Origin: an uncultured Coriobacteriaceae bacterium
Lineage (GTDB): Bacteria; Actinomycetota; Coriobacteriia; Coriobacteriales; Eggerthellaceae
Reading direction: 5' to 3'
Assembly: GCA_900539675.1 (NCBI GenBank)
Contig: UQDJ01000002.1
Span: 1-64,000, forward strand
Length of the DNA: 64,000 bases
In this document: positions 6,879 through 15,697 of the stretch, in pieces
Layout of the letters: each line of letters begins with the position of its first letter
Position numbering within the stretch: the stretch's first letter is position 1
Made by a program: the position numbers and the translations under genes
Notes under the pieces: generated by a model
Told to the model about the DNA's origin: nothing
What the model saw: only the letters and a program-made list of their open reading frames with translations
Database searches by the model: none

Positions 6879-7502
6879 ATGAGGCATTACAAGAAGGGGC
6901 GTAAGCTGGGCACCGACTCCAGCCATACCAAGGCTATGAAGAAGAGCCTTGTTGCTGCGCTGTTCACCAACGACCGCATCAAGACGGTTGAGGCTCGCGC
7001 TAAGGAAATTCGCCCTGATGTCGATAAGATCATCACCTGGGCAAAGAAGGGCGACCTGCATTCTCGTCGTTTGGCTATTGCTGCTCTGGGTGATAAGGAA
7101 CTCGTACGCGAGGTATTCGAAAAGGTTGCTCAGGGTCAGTTCGCTGACCGCAAGGGTGGTTATACCCGTATTCTGAAGCTTGGTAACCGCAAGGGCGACA
7201 ACGCTTCCATCGTAATCATGGAGCTGTGCACCGAGCCGGTTGCTGCTAAGAAGGCTGAAGATAAGGCTGCCGAAAAGAAGGCAGAAAAGAAGGCAGAGGC
7301 TAAGAAGGAAGCTAAGGCTGACAAAGAGCTCAAGGCCGCTGAAGAAGAGGTAAAAGAAGAAGCCGAAGAAGCAGTGGAAGCTGCTGATAAGGCTGGCGAC
7401 GAAGAAGCTGCTGCAGAGGCTGCTGAAGTTGCTGAAAAGGCTGAAGAAGCTGCTGAGGATTCCGACAAGGAAGAAGCTAAGGCTGAAAAGAAGGCTGAAT
7501 AA
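6879..7502 (+). CDS. rplQ: 50S ribosomal protein L17 (bL17) with long Ala/Lys/Glu tail
   Basis: Residues 1 to about 118 are ordinary L17 (MRHYKKGRKLGTDSSHTKAM, RLAIAALGDKELV, GGYTRILKLGNRKGDNASIV). About 88 further residues are almost entirely Ala, Lys and Glu, first Lys-rich (KKAEDKAAEKKAEKK) and then Glu-rich, predicted to be helical or disordered. Actinobacterial L17 proteins often have such tails, but this one is long. The nucleotide sequence there is a run of GAAGCT/AAGGCT-like codons prone to slippage. It is the last gene of the operon, followed by a strong terminator. Confidence 0.97.
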   Translation: MRHYKKGRKLGTDSSHTKAMKKSLVAALFTNDRIKTVEARAKEIRPDVDKIITWAKKGDLHSRRLAIAALGDKELVREVFEKVAQGQFADRKGGYTRILKLGNRKGDNASIVIMELCTEPVAAKKAEDKAAEKKAEKKAEAKKEAKADKELKAAEEEVKEEAEEAVEAADKAGDEEAAAEAAEVAEKAEEAAEDSDKEEAKAEKKAE

Positions 7503-7593
7503 CTTCTTTTTGATTGTGCGCGATCCGTATGCGAAGCCAAGCAGAGGTTGAACCCGTTTTCGTGATGTAACACGGATCCGTAAACGTAAACAC

Positions 7594-7636
7594 AAACCCC
7601 TGGTTCCTGCAAAGGAGCCAGGGGTTTTCTTTTTTG
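7594..7636 (+). terminator. Intrinsic terminator of the infA-rplQ operon
   Basis: AAACCCCTGG pairs with CCAGGGGTTT around an interior CC/GG extension and a short loop, followed by TTTTCTTTTTT. It lies 92 bp after the rplQ stop. Confidence 0.9.
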
Positions 7637-7730
7637 GGGTAATCTTTCACGGCCGGGTTAATCGTTGATGACCGGGTTGTTTTTTGACGATCGGGGTAAT
7701 CTTTGACGATCGACATAATCTTTCACAAGG
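7636..7730. repeat. 19-bp tandem array, 5 copies
   Basis: Five units of exactly 19 bp begin at 7636, 7655, 7674, 7693 and 7712 (consensus GGGGTAATCTTTGACGATC) with scattered substitutions. The array starts in the U-tract of the rplQ terminator and ends about 100 bp before the next gene. Register is kept although the sequence has drifted. Confidence 0.88.
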
Positions 7731-7833
7731 TTGACGGTTGCACGCAGGCTTAGTGATGTTTTTGCGCTTATGTGTGAACGCAGCCGAAGGGTTGCTAGGA
7801 TAGTGCCGGAAAATTGAAAGGGACGTGATAGGT

Positions 7834-8259
7834 TTGCCACGACCAAATCCAGGTAACAGTAAATGGCAGTATAAAATTGCGCAGTGGATGCAGGGGCGCT
7901 ATGGCATTGATGAGCTAACTCAGGCGCTCATGATCATCGGCTGTGTGTTTACCCTCTTGAATTTCTTGTTCAGTTCGAGCTTGTTGGGATTGCTTGCTCT
8001 TATCTGCTTTGGTTTTGGCTTATTTCGCTGCTATTCGCGCAATTTCGCCGCGCGTGCTCGCGAATTAGCTAAATATCAGCAGCTAATGGAAAAGCCCAAG
8101 GCGTTCTATCGCCTCAATAAACGCCGCTTTGATAATCGAAAGACCACCATCTATTTTCGCTGCAAGGGTTGTGGCACTATTTTGAATATTCCGCGTGGCA
8201 AGGGCACTCTGTTGGTTACCTGCCCTAAGTGCGGCACCAAGGTGGAAAAGAAATCTTAA
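7834..8259 (+). CDS. Small membrane protein with C-terminal zinc ribbon
   Basis: About 141 residues. A basic N-terminus is followed by two adjoining hydrophobic segments (ALMIIGCVFTLLNFLF and LLGLLALICFGFGLF), a basic linker and a zinc-ribbon-like tail with two CxxC pairs (CKGCGT and CPKCGT). The TTG at 7834 is preferred because GAAAGGGA lies 11 bp upstream; the in-frame GTG at 7825 is only 2 bp from that SD. It stands alone between the ribosomal operon and nrdD. Function unknown; a membrane-anchored nucleic-acid- or protein-binding ribbon is possible. Confidence 0.72.
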   Translation: MPRPNPGNSKWQYKIAQWMQGRYGIDELTQALMIIGCVFTLLNFLFSSSLLGLLALICFGFGLFRCYSRNFAARARELAKYQQLMEKPKAFYRLNKRRFDNRKTTIYFRCKGCGTILNIPRGKGTLLVTCPKCGTKVEKKS

Positions 8260-8572
8260 GCAGCCTTCGCCCTTCGTATTCGCACAGACGGAATGGTAAG
8301 TTGCCTTCACTACGGTGGAAAAAGAGCTCCATGCGGCGGCCTTCACATTCCATTCACAAGATAATTATTAGACTTTCACGAGCGTAATACGCCCCATATA
8401 CAGCTCCTGGTAAAACGTAGCCAGTTAGCCGCCAATAACTACAAATTGTGGATGAAACCAAAAATACACACTATATATGGGTCTAGATTGTGTATAGTAG
8501 CTATCGCACTAACAAATTACGAACGCGCCAAAGTGCGCGTTACACGTTTTGATAAGAGGGGTGTAGGACCGC
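8260..8572. other. Intergenic region upstream of nrdD
   Basis: This 313-bp gap contains the probable nrdD control region: a NrdR-box-like 16-mer at 8466-8481 and a possible -10 TATAGT at 8493-8498. The first 100 bp hold a weak inverted repeat (GGAATG near 8290 with CATTCC near 8347). No coding potential was seen. Confidence 0.5.
8466..8481 (+). promoter_or_regulatory. Candidate NrdR box
   Basis: ACACACTATATATGGG matches the NrdR-box consensus acaCwAtATaTwGtgt at 12 of 16 positions and lies about 90 bp ahead of nrdD, a classical NrdR target. NrdR boxes normally come in pairs about 31 bp apart; a convincing second box was not found. Confidence 0.4.
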
Positions 8573-10798
8573 ATGAAAATCATTAAGCGCGATGGTTCTG
8601 AAGTAACGTTCGACATTACAAAGATTGCAAACGCTATCAAGGCGGCCAGTGATGAATCTCCCGAAAGCGAGCGTCTGAGCGCACGCCAGGTTGACTACGC
8701 TGCGCACAACGTGGCAGACGAATGCGAAAAGCTAAGCCATACCGTTTCAGTTGAAGAAGTGCAAGACTTGGTCGAAAACGAGATTATGGCGCTGCACAAG
8801 TTTGAAGTAGCTCGCCGCTACATCATCTATCGCTATGTGCAGAACTTAAAGCGTCAATCCAATACCACCGACGACAAGATTCTTGCTCTTATTGAATGCA
8901 ATAACGAAGAAGTTAAGCAGGAAAATTCCAACAAGAATCCTACGGTAAATTCTGTACAGCGTGACTACATGGCAGGCGAAGTTTCCAAGGACTTGGCTAT
9001 GCGTATCCTGCTGCCCGAAGATGTTGTTAAGGCTCACGAGGAAGGCATTATTCACTTCCACGATTCCGACTACTTTGCGCAGCATATGCACAACTGCGAT
9101 TTGGTCAACCTTGACGATATGCTGCAAAACGGCACGGTTATCTCTGACACGCTGATCGAAAAGCCTCATAGCTTCTCTACGGCATGCAACATTGCTACGC
9201 AGATCATCGCTCAGGTGGCTTCGAGCCAATACGGTGGCCAGTCCATTTCTTTGACCCACTTGGCTCCCTTCGTTGAAGTGAGTCGCAAAAAGATCCGTCA
9301 TGATGTCATTCGTGAACTCAATGAAGTAGGCGTAGAGCCCACACCAGAACAGCTTTCCAGGATCGTAGAAACGCGCCTGCGTGACGAAGTACGCCGCGGT
9401 GTTCAGACGATTCAGTATCAGGTAGTAACACTGATGACCACCAATGGTCAGGCTCCGTTTGTTACGGTATTTATGTACCTCAACGAAGCTCGTTCGCAGC
9501 AGGAAAAGCAGGACTTGGCCATTATCATCGAAGAGGTGCTGCGCCAGCGCTATGAAGGTGTGAAAAACGAAGAGGGCGTATGGATTACGCCAGCCTTCCC
9601 GAAGCTGATCTATGTGCTGGAGGAAGATAACGTAGCGGAAGGTTCTCCGTACTTCTATCTGACTCAGCTGGCAGCTAAGTGCACGGCTAAGCGTATGGTG
9701 CCAGACTACATCTCTGAAAAGATGATGCGCGAATTGAAGCTTTCCAAGGGCGAACAGCCCGGCGAGGGAGACTGCTATACGTGCATGGGTTGCCGCTCGT
9801 TCTTGACGCCCGATCGTTCAGGTAATGGATACGATAACGTGGCCAACGCTGGCAACTATGAGCCCGGCAAGCCGAAGTACTACGGCCGCTTCAATCAGGG
9901 CGTGGTAACTATCAATCTGGTAGATGTGGCTTGCTCTTCCTATGGCGATATGGACAAGTTCTGGCAGATTTTCGATGAGCGCCTTGAACTGTGCAAGAAG
10001 GCTTTGATGTGCCGTCATAACCGCTTGAAGGGTACCTTATCTGACGCTGCCCCGATACTGTGGCAGTATGGCGCACTGGCTCGCTTGAAGAAGGGTGAAC
10101 CCATTGATAAGTTGCTCTACGGTGGTTACTCCACGATCAGCTTAGGCTATGCAGGTCTTTATGAATGCGTGAAGTACATGACTGGCCACAGCCATACCGA
10201 TGAAAAGGAAGGCACACCGTTTGCCCTGGCTGTTATGCAGCGCATGAATGACAAGTGCAGCGAATGGAAGGCTGAAACCGACATCGACTTTTCGCTGTAT
10301 GGCACGCCACTGGAGTCCACGACGTACAAGTTTGCTAAAAGCCTGCAGCGTCGCTTCGGCATTATTCCGGGTGTTACGGATAAGAATTACATCACGAACA
10401 GCTATCACGTTCATGTGACCGAAGAAATTGATGCTTTTCAGAAGTTGAGCTTCGAAAGCCAGTTCCAGCGTCTGTCCCCGGGTGGAGCAATTTCTTATGT
10501 CGAAGTTCCTGACATGCAGGACAACCTGAAGGCGGTTGTGCGTGTTATGCAGTTCATCTACGACCACATTATGTATGCTGAACTGAACACCAAGAGCGAC
10601 TACTGCCAGGTGTGTGGCTACGATGGTGAAATCCAGATCGTCGAAGACGATGGCAAGCTGGTATGGGAATGCCCGAAGTGTGGCAACCGCGATCAGGAAA
10701 AGCTCAACGTTGCTCGTCGTACGTGCGGCTATATTGGCACTCAGTTCTGGAACCAGGGCCGTACCGAAGAAATCCGCGACCGCGTGTTGCACCTGTAA
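8573..10798 (+). CDS. nrdD: Anaerobic (class III) ribonucleoside-triphosphate reductase
   Basis: 741 residues. Residues 1-90 form an ATP cone (MKIIKRDGSEVTFDITKI), the allosteric activity switch. The large barrel carries NCDLVNLDDML and CNIATQI. The C-terminus has a zinc site made by CQVCGY and CPKCGN, then RRTCGYIG, whose Gly (in CGYIG) hosts the glycyl radical. It reduces NTPs to dNTPs without oxygen, using formate in well-studied members. nrdG follows after a terminator-like hairpin. SD AAGAGGGGTG is unusual but well placed. The gene implies anaerobic DNA synthesis; no class I or II reductase is in the window. Confidence 0.97.
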   Translation: MKIIKRDGSEVTFDITKIANAIKAASDESPESERLSARQVDYAAHNVADECEKLSHTVSVEEVQDLVENEIMALHKFEVARRYIIYRYVQNLKRQSNTTDDKILALIECNNEEVKQENSNKNPTVNSVQRDYMAGEVSKDLAMRILLPEDVVKAHEEGIIHFHDSDYFAQHMHNCDLVNLDDMLQNGTVISDTLIEKPHSFSTACNIATQIIAQVASSQYGGQSISLTHLAPFVEVSRKKIRHDVIRELNEVGVEPTPEQLSRIVETRLRDEVRRGVQTIQYQVVTLMTTNGQAPFVTVFMYLNEARSQQEKQDLAIIIEEVLRQRYEGVKNEEGVWITPAFPKLIYVLEEDNVAEGSPYFYLTQLAAKCTAKRMVPDYISEKMMRELKLSKGEQPGEGDCYTCMGCRSFLTPDRSGNGYDNVANAGNYEPGKPKYYGRFNQGVVTINLVDVACSSYGDMDKFWQIFDERLELCKKALMCRHNRLKGTLSDAAPILWQYGALARLKKGEPIDKLLYGGYSTISLGYAGLYECVKYMTGHSHTDEKEGTPFALAVMQRMNDKCSEWKAETDIDFSLYGTPLESTTYKFAKSLQRRFGIIPGVTDKNYITNSYHVHVTEEIDAFQKLSFESQFQRLSPGGAISYVEVPDMQDNLKAVVRVMQFIYDHIMYAELNTKSDYCQVCGYDGEIQIVEDDGKLVWECPKCGNRDQEKLNVARRTCGYIGTQFWNQGRTEEIRDRVLHL

Positions 10799-10810
10799 GC
10801 GCTTGGAACT

Positions 10811-10857
10811 GAATGCCCCGTGCCATCTGTTGCATGCAGGTGCCGGGGCATTTTTTA
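10811..10857 (+). terminator. Hairpin with U-tract between nrdD and nrdG
   Basis: ATGCCCCG(TGCC) pairs with (GGTG)CCGGGGCAT and is followed by TTTTTT. It would partly terminate behind nrdD, lowering nrdG expression relative to nrdD, which fits a catalytic activase. Confidence 0.8.
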
Positions 10858-10891
10858 TCCCCGGATGAAAGGGGAAATAAGGGAGGTATTC

Positions 10892-11446
10892 GTGAACTAC
10901 GCTGAGATAAAATACTGCGATATTGCTAACGGGGAAGGCGTGCGTACCACGCTATTCGTTTCGGGTTGTTCGCATCATTGCAAGAACTGTTTTCAGCCTC
11001 AGACGTGGAGCTTTAATTTTGGCAACGAATTCACCCCCGACGTGCAGGAAAAGATCCTTGCCAGCCTGGATAGCCCCTTCACGGATGGGCTGACACTGCT
11101 GGGTGGCGAACCAATGGAGCCGGTAAACCAGCAGGGGCTTTTGCCGCTGGTGCGCGAAGTGAAGAAGCGCTTTCCTGATAAGTCCATTTGGTGTTACACG
11201 GGCGATCTGTTCGAGGATTTGATGGATCCTAACTCCGATCGTCATACGCATGTCACCGATGAGCTGATGAGCTATATCGATGTTTTAGTGGATGGGCCCT
11301 TTGTGCAGGAAGAGCACGACATAACACTGCGTTTTCGAGGGTCGCGCAATCAGCGTATTATCAATGTGCCCGAAACGCTGAAAACAGGAGAAATGCATCT
11401 GTGGGAAGATGATAGTCGCTATGCCACCCATTCTTGGGTAAGCTAA
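10892..11446 (+). CDS. nrdG: Anaerobic ribonucleotide reductase activating protein
   Basis: 184 residues; a radical SAM activase with the CxxxCxxC cluster motif in SGCSHHCKNCFQ and the Gly-rich LLGGEPM strand. It generates the glycyl radical on NrdD. The start is GTG 10892, preceded by GGGAGGT at the right distance; an upstream in-frame extension to 10820 would begin inside the nrdD terminator and is rejected. ecfT follows 8 bp downstream. Confidence 0.95.
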   Translation: MNYAEIKYCDIANGEGVRTTLFVSGCSHHCKNCFQPQTWSFNFGNEFTPDVQEKILASLDSPFTDGLTLLGGEPMEPVNQQGLLPLVREVKKRFPDKSIWCYTGDLFEDLMDPNSDRHTHVTDELMSYIDVLVDGPFVQEEHDITLRFRGSRNQRIINVPETLKTGEMHLWEDDSRYATHSWVS

Positions 11447-11453
11447 AAGCACA

Positions 11454-12251
11454 ATGCGTCAGATAGTATCGCTTTACATACCGGGAACCTCTTTAGTGCA
11501 CCGATGCGATGCCCGTGTGAAATTAATCACGCTGGTAGGAACGTCGTTGTTTTTTATTGAGAGCTGGATTGGGCTAGGCATTATGGTGGCGCTGGCCGTA
11601 CTGGCCATTGGCGTGGCCCGTTTGCCTGTCGGGCGCCTTTTGCATATGAGTGTGCCCCTTATAATCCTTTTGGCTTTCATTTGCATCTGCAATATGGTTA
11701 CCCCTGGTGGCCTTATGACCTCGCTAGCCTACGCCCTGCGCATTTTGCTGATATTCTTTTTCAGCTATGCCGTGGTGTTCACCACAACGTCTGAGGCACT
11801 CACACACGCGTTCGCAACACTGTTGGCTCCACTTCGCATCCTGCATGTCCCGCTAGACGATATTGCCATGGTGTTCACGCTGGCGCTTCGCTTCATTCCG
11901 ATGATGGCCGAAGAAGCCGACACGCTGCGCCGGGCACAAACGGCGCGTGGGGCACGTTTTGAAGAAGGCAATCCTTTTGCGCGCATAATGGCGTGGCGTG
12001 TTGTACTTATTCCTTTGGTGGTGGGAATGTATCGCCGGGCTGGGCGCATTGGTACTGCCATGGAGGCACGCTGTTATGGTTTGTCGGGTGCGCCGCGCAC
12101 CAGCGCGGCTCATGCTAGCGTAAAGCGCATGACCCCAGAGAGCTCACGTATAAGGCGTACCAGCCTGCAAGCTCGCTCATTTTCGGGGGCATCATGGGTG
12201 GCTTTGATTATTGCACTGGGGGTGTGTGTAACGCTTGCCGTGTGCTTTTAA
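11454..12251 (+). CDS. Energy-coupling factor transporter transmembrane protein EcfT
   Basis: 265 residues with an N-terminal domain (YIPGTSLVHRCDARVKL) and about five hydrophobic segments. It has the two cytoplasmic coupling motifs of EcfT: AQTARGARFEEG and AMEARCYG, which dock the ATPases. ECF importers carry vitamins or metals, but no EcfA ATPase or substrate-specific S component is nearby, so the partner proteins must be encoded elsewhere. The last 60 residues after the second motif are variable and end in one hydrophobic helix. The 8-bp spacing to nrdG suggests co-transcription; no good SD is visible. Confidence 0.88.
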   Translation: MRQIVSLYIPGTSLVHRCDARVKLITLVGTSLFFIESWIGLGIMVALAVLAIGVARLPVGRLLHMSVPLIILLAFICICNMVTPGGLMTSLAYALRILLIFFFSYAVVFTTTSEALTHAFATLLAPLRILHVPLDDIAMVFTLALRFIPMMAEEADTLRRAQTARGARFEEGNPFARIMAWRVVLIPLVVGMYRRAGRIGTAMEARCYGLSGAPRTSAAHASVKRMTPESSRIRRTSLQARSFSGASWVALIIALGVCVTLAVCF

Positions 12252-12350
12252 ACGCTAAGCGCAAACTTGGGGATCTATTCTGCATACCGTAAGGCGTCCG
12301 ATGATATGATGAAGCCGTTTGGTTACAACATATCCCAAGGAGGAAATTCA

Positions 12351-13649
12351 ATGGGAACCATCATCGATGTGTTCGGTCGTGAAATCTTAGACTCCCGCGG
12401 CAATCCTACGGTAGAAGTTGAGGTTATCCTCGACGACGGCTCTATGGGCCGTGCGGCAGTTCCTTCTGGTGCATCCACCGGTGCTTTTGAAGCGGTGGAA
12501 TTGCGCGATGGCGATTCCGAACGCTATCTGGGCAAGGGGACGCTTAAGGCAGTTGCTCACGTCAATGAAGAAATTGCTGATGCTCTGATTGGCATGGATG
12601 CTGATGATCAGCGCTCTATTGACGCCGAAATGATTGAGCTTGACGGCACTGAAAACAAGGGAAACTTTGGTGCAAATGCAATTTTGGGCGCATCCTTGGC
12701 ATGTGCTAAGGCTGCTGCTGAATCTGCTGAATTGCCACTGTATCGCTATGTGGGCGGCGTTAATGCCAACCTTCTGCCAACTCCGATGATGAACATCTTG
12801 AATGGCGGCGAACACGCTGACAACAACGTGGACTTCCAGGAGTTCATGATTATGCCAGTCGGTGCTTCCTCCTTTGCAGAAGCCCTGCGTTGGTGCTCTG
12901 AGATTTATCACACCTTAAAGAAGGTTCTTCACGAAGCCGGCCTTGGTGGTGGCGTAGGCGATGAAGGCGGCTTTGCTCCTAACTTCACCACGAATGAAGA
13001 GCCTCTAAAGTACATTGTTAAGGCTTGCGAAGCTGCTGGATATGAGCCGGGCTCTGATATTTTGTTTGCCATGGATCCGGCATCCACCGAATTCTATGAC
13101 GCTGAGCGTGGCGTATATGTCCTGGCAGGTGAAAACCGTGAACTAACCAGCGCTGAGATGGTTGACTATTGGGAGCAGCTGGTTGAGAAGTATCCCATCA
13201 TTTCCATTGAAGACGGCATGGCTGAAGAAGACTGGGATGGTTGGAAGGCCTTGACCGAGCGCATTGGCGATCGTGTTCAGCTGGTAGGAGACGATCTGTT
13301 CGTAACCAACCCGAAGCGCTTGGAAAAGGGTATTGAGCTGGGATGCGCCAACGCCATTTTGGTCAAGGTAAATCAGATTGGCTCTTTGACCGAGGCGCTT
13401 GAGGCAGTGCAGATGGCAAAGCAGGCAGGCTATGCTTGCATTATGTCGCATCGTTCCGGCGAAACTGAAGATGTTACTATTGCCGATTTGGCAGTTGCCA
13501 CCAACGCTGGCCAGATTAAAACTGGTGCACCGTGCCGTTCTGATCGTGTTGCTAAGTACAATCAGTTGCTGCGCATCGAAGAAGAATTGGGCGATGCTGG
13601 TCAGTATGCGGGCAAAAAGGCGTTCTATAACATCGACGTTATTGATTAG
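12351..13649 (+). CDS. eno: Enolase (2-phosphoglycerate dehydratase)
   Basis: 432 residues, family length. Key segments: VFGREILDSRGNPTVEVEV, the SGAST loop, GEGGFAP-like GDEGGFAPNF, metal ligands in FAMDPASTEFYD, SIEDGMAEEDW and GDDLFVTN, and the catalytic Lys/SHRSGETED signature. It interconverts 2-phosphoglycerate and phosphoenolpyruvate. ATG 12351 is chosen because AAGGAGGAAA lies just upstream; the frame is open further left but without family similarity. It stands as a single gene with its own terminator. Confidence 0.98.
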   Translation: MGTIIDVFGREILDSRGNPTVEVEVILDDGSMGRAAVPSGASTGAFEAVELRDGDSERYLGKGTLKAVAHVNEEIADALIGMDADDQRSIDAEMIELDGTENKGNFGANAILGASLACAKAAAESAELPLYRYVGGVNANLLPTPMMNILNGGEHADNNVDFQEFMIMPVGASSFAEALRWCSEIYHTLKKVLHEAGLGGGVGDEGGFAPNFTTNEEPLKYIVKACEAAGYEPGSDILFAMDPASTEFYDAERGVYVLAGENRELTSAEMVDYWEQLVEKYPIISIEDGMAEEDWDGWKALTERIGDRVQLVGDDLFVTNPKRLEKGIELGCANAILVKVNQIGSLTEALEAVQMAKQAGYACIMSHRSGETEDVTIADLAVATNAGQIKTGAPCRSDRVAKYNQLLRIEEELGDAGQYAGKKAFYNIDVID

Positions 13650-13712
13650 CCCGTCTCAACTGGCATGTGGCGCAAAGCGCCTGGTGCTCTAAAAGCATAG
13701 TATGAACTTAAT

Positions 13713-13745
13713 AAATGGAGCTGGTATTTCGCGGCTCCATTTTTC
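13713..13745 (+). terminator. Terminator of eno
   Basis: AAATGGAGC pairs with GCTCCATTT across a 12-nt loop and the 3' arm runs into TTTTTC. Confidence 0.8.
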
Positions 13746-13803
13746 ATGTCATGGTGCGCTATACTCATACAGTTCCCCCGATTAATGGAAAGAAGGGACT
13801 TTC

Positions 13804-15081
13804 GTGCAGGATTTGCCGAATGGGTTTACGGGCTTTTCCAACCGTAAAAATACCGCATCTAATTATCAATACTCCCGCTCAGTTGAGGCCGCATCGCACG
13901 AGGTTAAGCATTATTCAGCTGATGAAGTAAATGCTATTGATGAACGTGATAGGCGCTGGGCGTGGGTGGAAATTGATCGCAGCGCCATCCAATACAATGT
14001 TATGCAGACCAAACGGTTGCTACCTAATAACTGTCGCTTAATGGCGGTCGTGAAGGCTGATGCTTATGGCCATGGCTCTGTTGAGGTGGCAAAGGCTGCT
14101 TGCAGTGCTGGAGCAAGCTATTTAGGGGTTGCTACGGTAGATGAAGCAATCAAGCTGCGCCAGGCGGATTTTCGCGAGCCTATTTTGATTCTTTCGCAGC
14201 CTCCTGCAGAAGCTATTCCACTGCTTTTGTTCTACAACATTTATCCGGCGGTCTATACCACCGAATTTGCCATTGCCTATGGCGAAGCTGCCGATGCGCA
14301 TGGCATGAAAGCTCCCTATCATCTGGCTATTAATTCGGGTATGAATCGTATTGGCGTGCGCCATAATGATGTGGTCGAATTTCTAACGCAGGTGGGCTTT
14401 CATCGAGCGTTGCAGCTTGAGGGTTGTTTTACGCATTTTGCGACAGCGGATGCGCCTGAAACGTTGGATTTCCAAATTCAGATTAATCATTTTGTCGATG
14501 CCCTGCGCGCTATCGAAGCGGCAGGGTTTAATCCTGGCATCGTGCACTGCGACAATTCGGCGGCTACGTATCGCTATCCTAAGACCAACTTCGATATGGT
14601 GCGTTTAGGTATTGCGATGTATGGCTATCAACCGGCACCAGACACGCACCGCATCATCGATTTGCGTCCTGCTATGACCGTGCACGCGCGCATTACGCAG
14701 GTAATGACGGTACCCATGAGCGAAGGCGTAAGCTATGGCATGAATTATCGCAGTCCTGGCAGTGTAAAAATTTGTACAGTTCCGGTAGGCTATGCGGATG
14801 GCTTGATGCGCTTGTTGTCAGGCAAGATTAATTTTGCCTACCAGAATCGTAGTGTTCATCAGGTGGGGAACATTTGCATGGACCAGTGCATGTTCGAAGT
14901 GGATTTACGTTCGCGTTCCACTATGCCCACGCTTGATCCTCATATTGGAGACGAAGTGCTTATCGCCGGACCACATGATGTTGTTGACTGTTCGATCGAC
15001 ACAATGGCTAATCGTGCCGCAACCATTCCGTACGAATTGATTTGCAACTTTTCGCGCCGCATGCCGCGTTTCTATAAGTAG
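13804..15081 (+). CDS. alr: Alanine racemase
   Basis: 425 residues. A variable, hydrophilic N-terminal extension of about 50 residues precedes the family start RRWAWVEIDRSAIQYN. The PLP Lys is in AVVKADAYGHG and the catalytic Tyr of the second domain in VSYGMNY; GNICMDQCMFEVD matches the C-terminal domain. It makes D-alanine for peptidoglycan. GTG 13804 is used because AGAAGGGA lies upstream; no better internal start was seen, so the extension is probably translated. Confidence 0.96.
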   Translation: MQDLPNGFTGFSNRKNTASNYQYSRSVEAASHEVKHYSADEVNAIDERDRRWAWVEIDRSAIQYNVMQTKRLLPNNCRLMAVVKADAYGHGSVEVAKAACSAGASYLGVATVDEAIKLRQADFREPILILSQPPAEAIPLLLFYNIYPAVYTTEFAIAYGEAADAHGMKAPYHLAINSGMNRIGVRHNDVVEFLTQVGFHRALQLEGCFTHFATADAPETLDFQIQINHFVDALRAIEAAGFNPGIVHCDNSAATYRYPKTNFDMVRLGIAMYGYQPAPDTHRIIDLRPAMTVHARITQVMTVPMSEGVSYGMNYRSPGSVKICTVPVGYADGLMRLLSGKINFAYQNRSVHQVGNICMDQCMFEVDLRSRSTMPTLDPHIGDEVLIAGPHDVVDCSIDTMANRAATIPYELICNFSRRMPRFYK

Positions 15082-15091
15082 GAGGCAAGGG

Positions 15092-15679
15092 ATGCAGGTA
15101 GAAAAACTTCCCCTTGAAGAAATTCGCAAGCAGGTGGAAAGCTGCCATGCGTGTTCGCTGTGCGAAAGTCGTACCAATGTGGTTTTTGGCGCAGGTGATC
15201 CTCATGCGCGCGTGTTGATTGTCGGTGAAGCTCCGGGTAAGAATGAAGACTTGCAGGGCATGCCGTTTGTTGGTGCTGCCGGTAAGTTCTTAGACGAATT
15301 GTTGGCTGCAGCAGAACTTTCGCGTAATCAGGTATTTATTGCCAATGTGCTGAAGTGCCGCCCGCCTTCGAACCGCAATCCAAAGCCAGAAGAAATTGAA
15401 GCATGCGCGCCGTTTTTGCGTGAACAGACACAGTCAATTGATCCGTATGTCATTGTGACGATGGGCAATTTTGCCACGCAATTTATTCTGCGCACCGGCA
15501 CGGGCATTACGCATCTGCGTGGCACCGTGCAGCAGGCTGGTCGTTTTATGGTTTTGCCGGTATATCATCCGGCTGCTGCCATTTATGATCGTTCTAAGCG
15601 CGATGTGTTACTCGCGGATTTCAAGCAGGTGGGTTCCATTGTGCGTGCTAGAATGGCGCTGGAAAAGGAAAATGAATAA
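15092..15679 (+). CDS. Type 4/5-like uracil-DNA glycosylase (Fe-S)
   Basis: 195 residues. Motifs of the family 4 enzymes: GEAPGKNED (water-activating and uracil-binding loop), FVGAAGKFLDELL, NVLKCRPP.NRNP and the HPAAA DNA-intercalating motif. Cysteines at CHACSLC, in LKCRPP and in EACAPF are suitable ligands for a 4Fe-4S cluster. It removes uracil from DNA in base excision repair. It starts 10 bp after alr with an AGGAGG SD overlapping the alr stop, so both are likely co-expressed. Confidence 0.95.
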   Translation: MQVEKLPLEEIRKQVESCHACSLCESRTNVVFGAGDPHARVLIVGEAPGKNEDLQGMPFVGAAGKFLDELLAAAELSRNQVFIANVLKCRPPSNRNPKPEEIEACAPFLREQTQSIDPYVIVTMGNFATQFILRTGTGITHLRGTVQQAGRFMVLPVYHPAAAIYDRSKRDVLLADFKQVGSIVRARMALEKENE

Positions 15680-15697
15680 ATATAAAGGAGTTAACCA

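Noticed and set aside
7160..7612. Ser/Ala-rich frame on the minus strand
   Set aside because: Mirror of the Ala/Lys/Glu tail of rplQ.
13715..13930. Short frame between eno and alr
   Set aside because: Crosses the eno terminator and overlaps alr in another frame.
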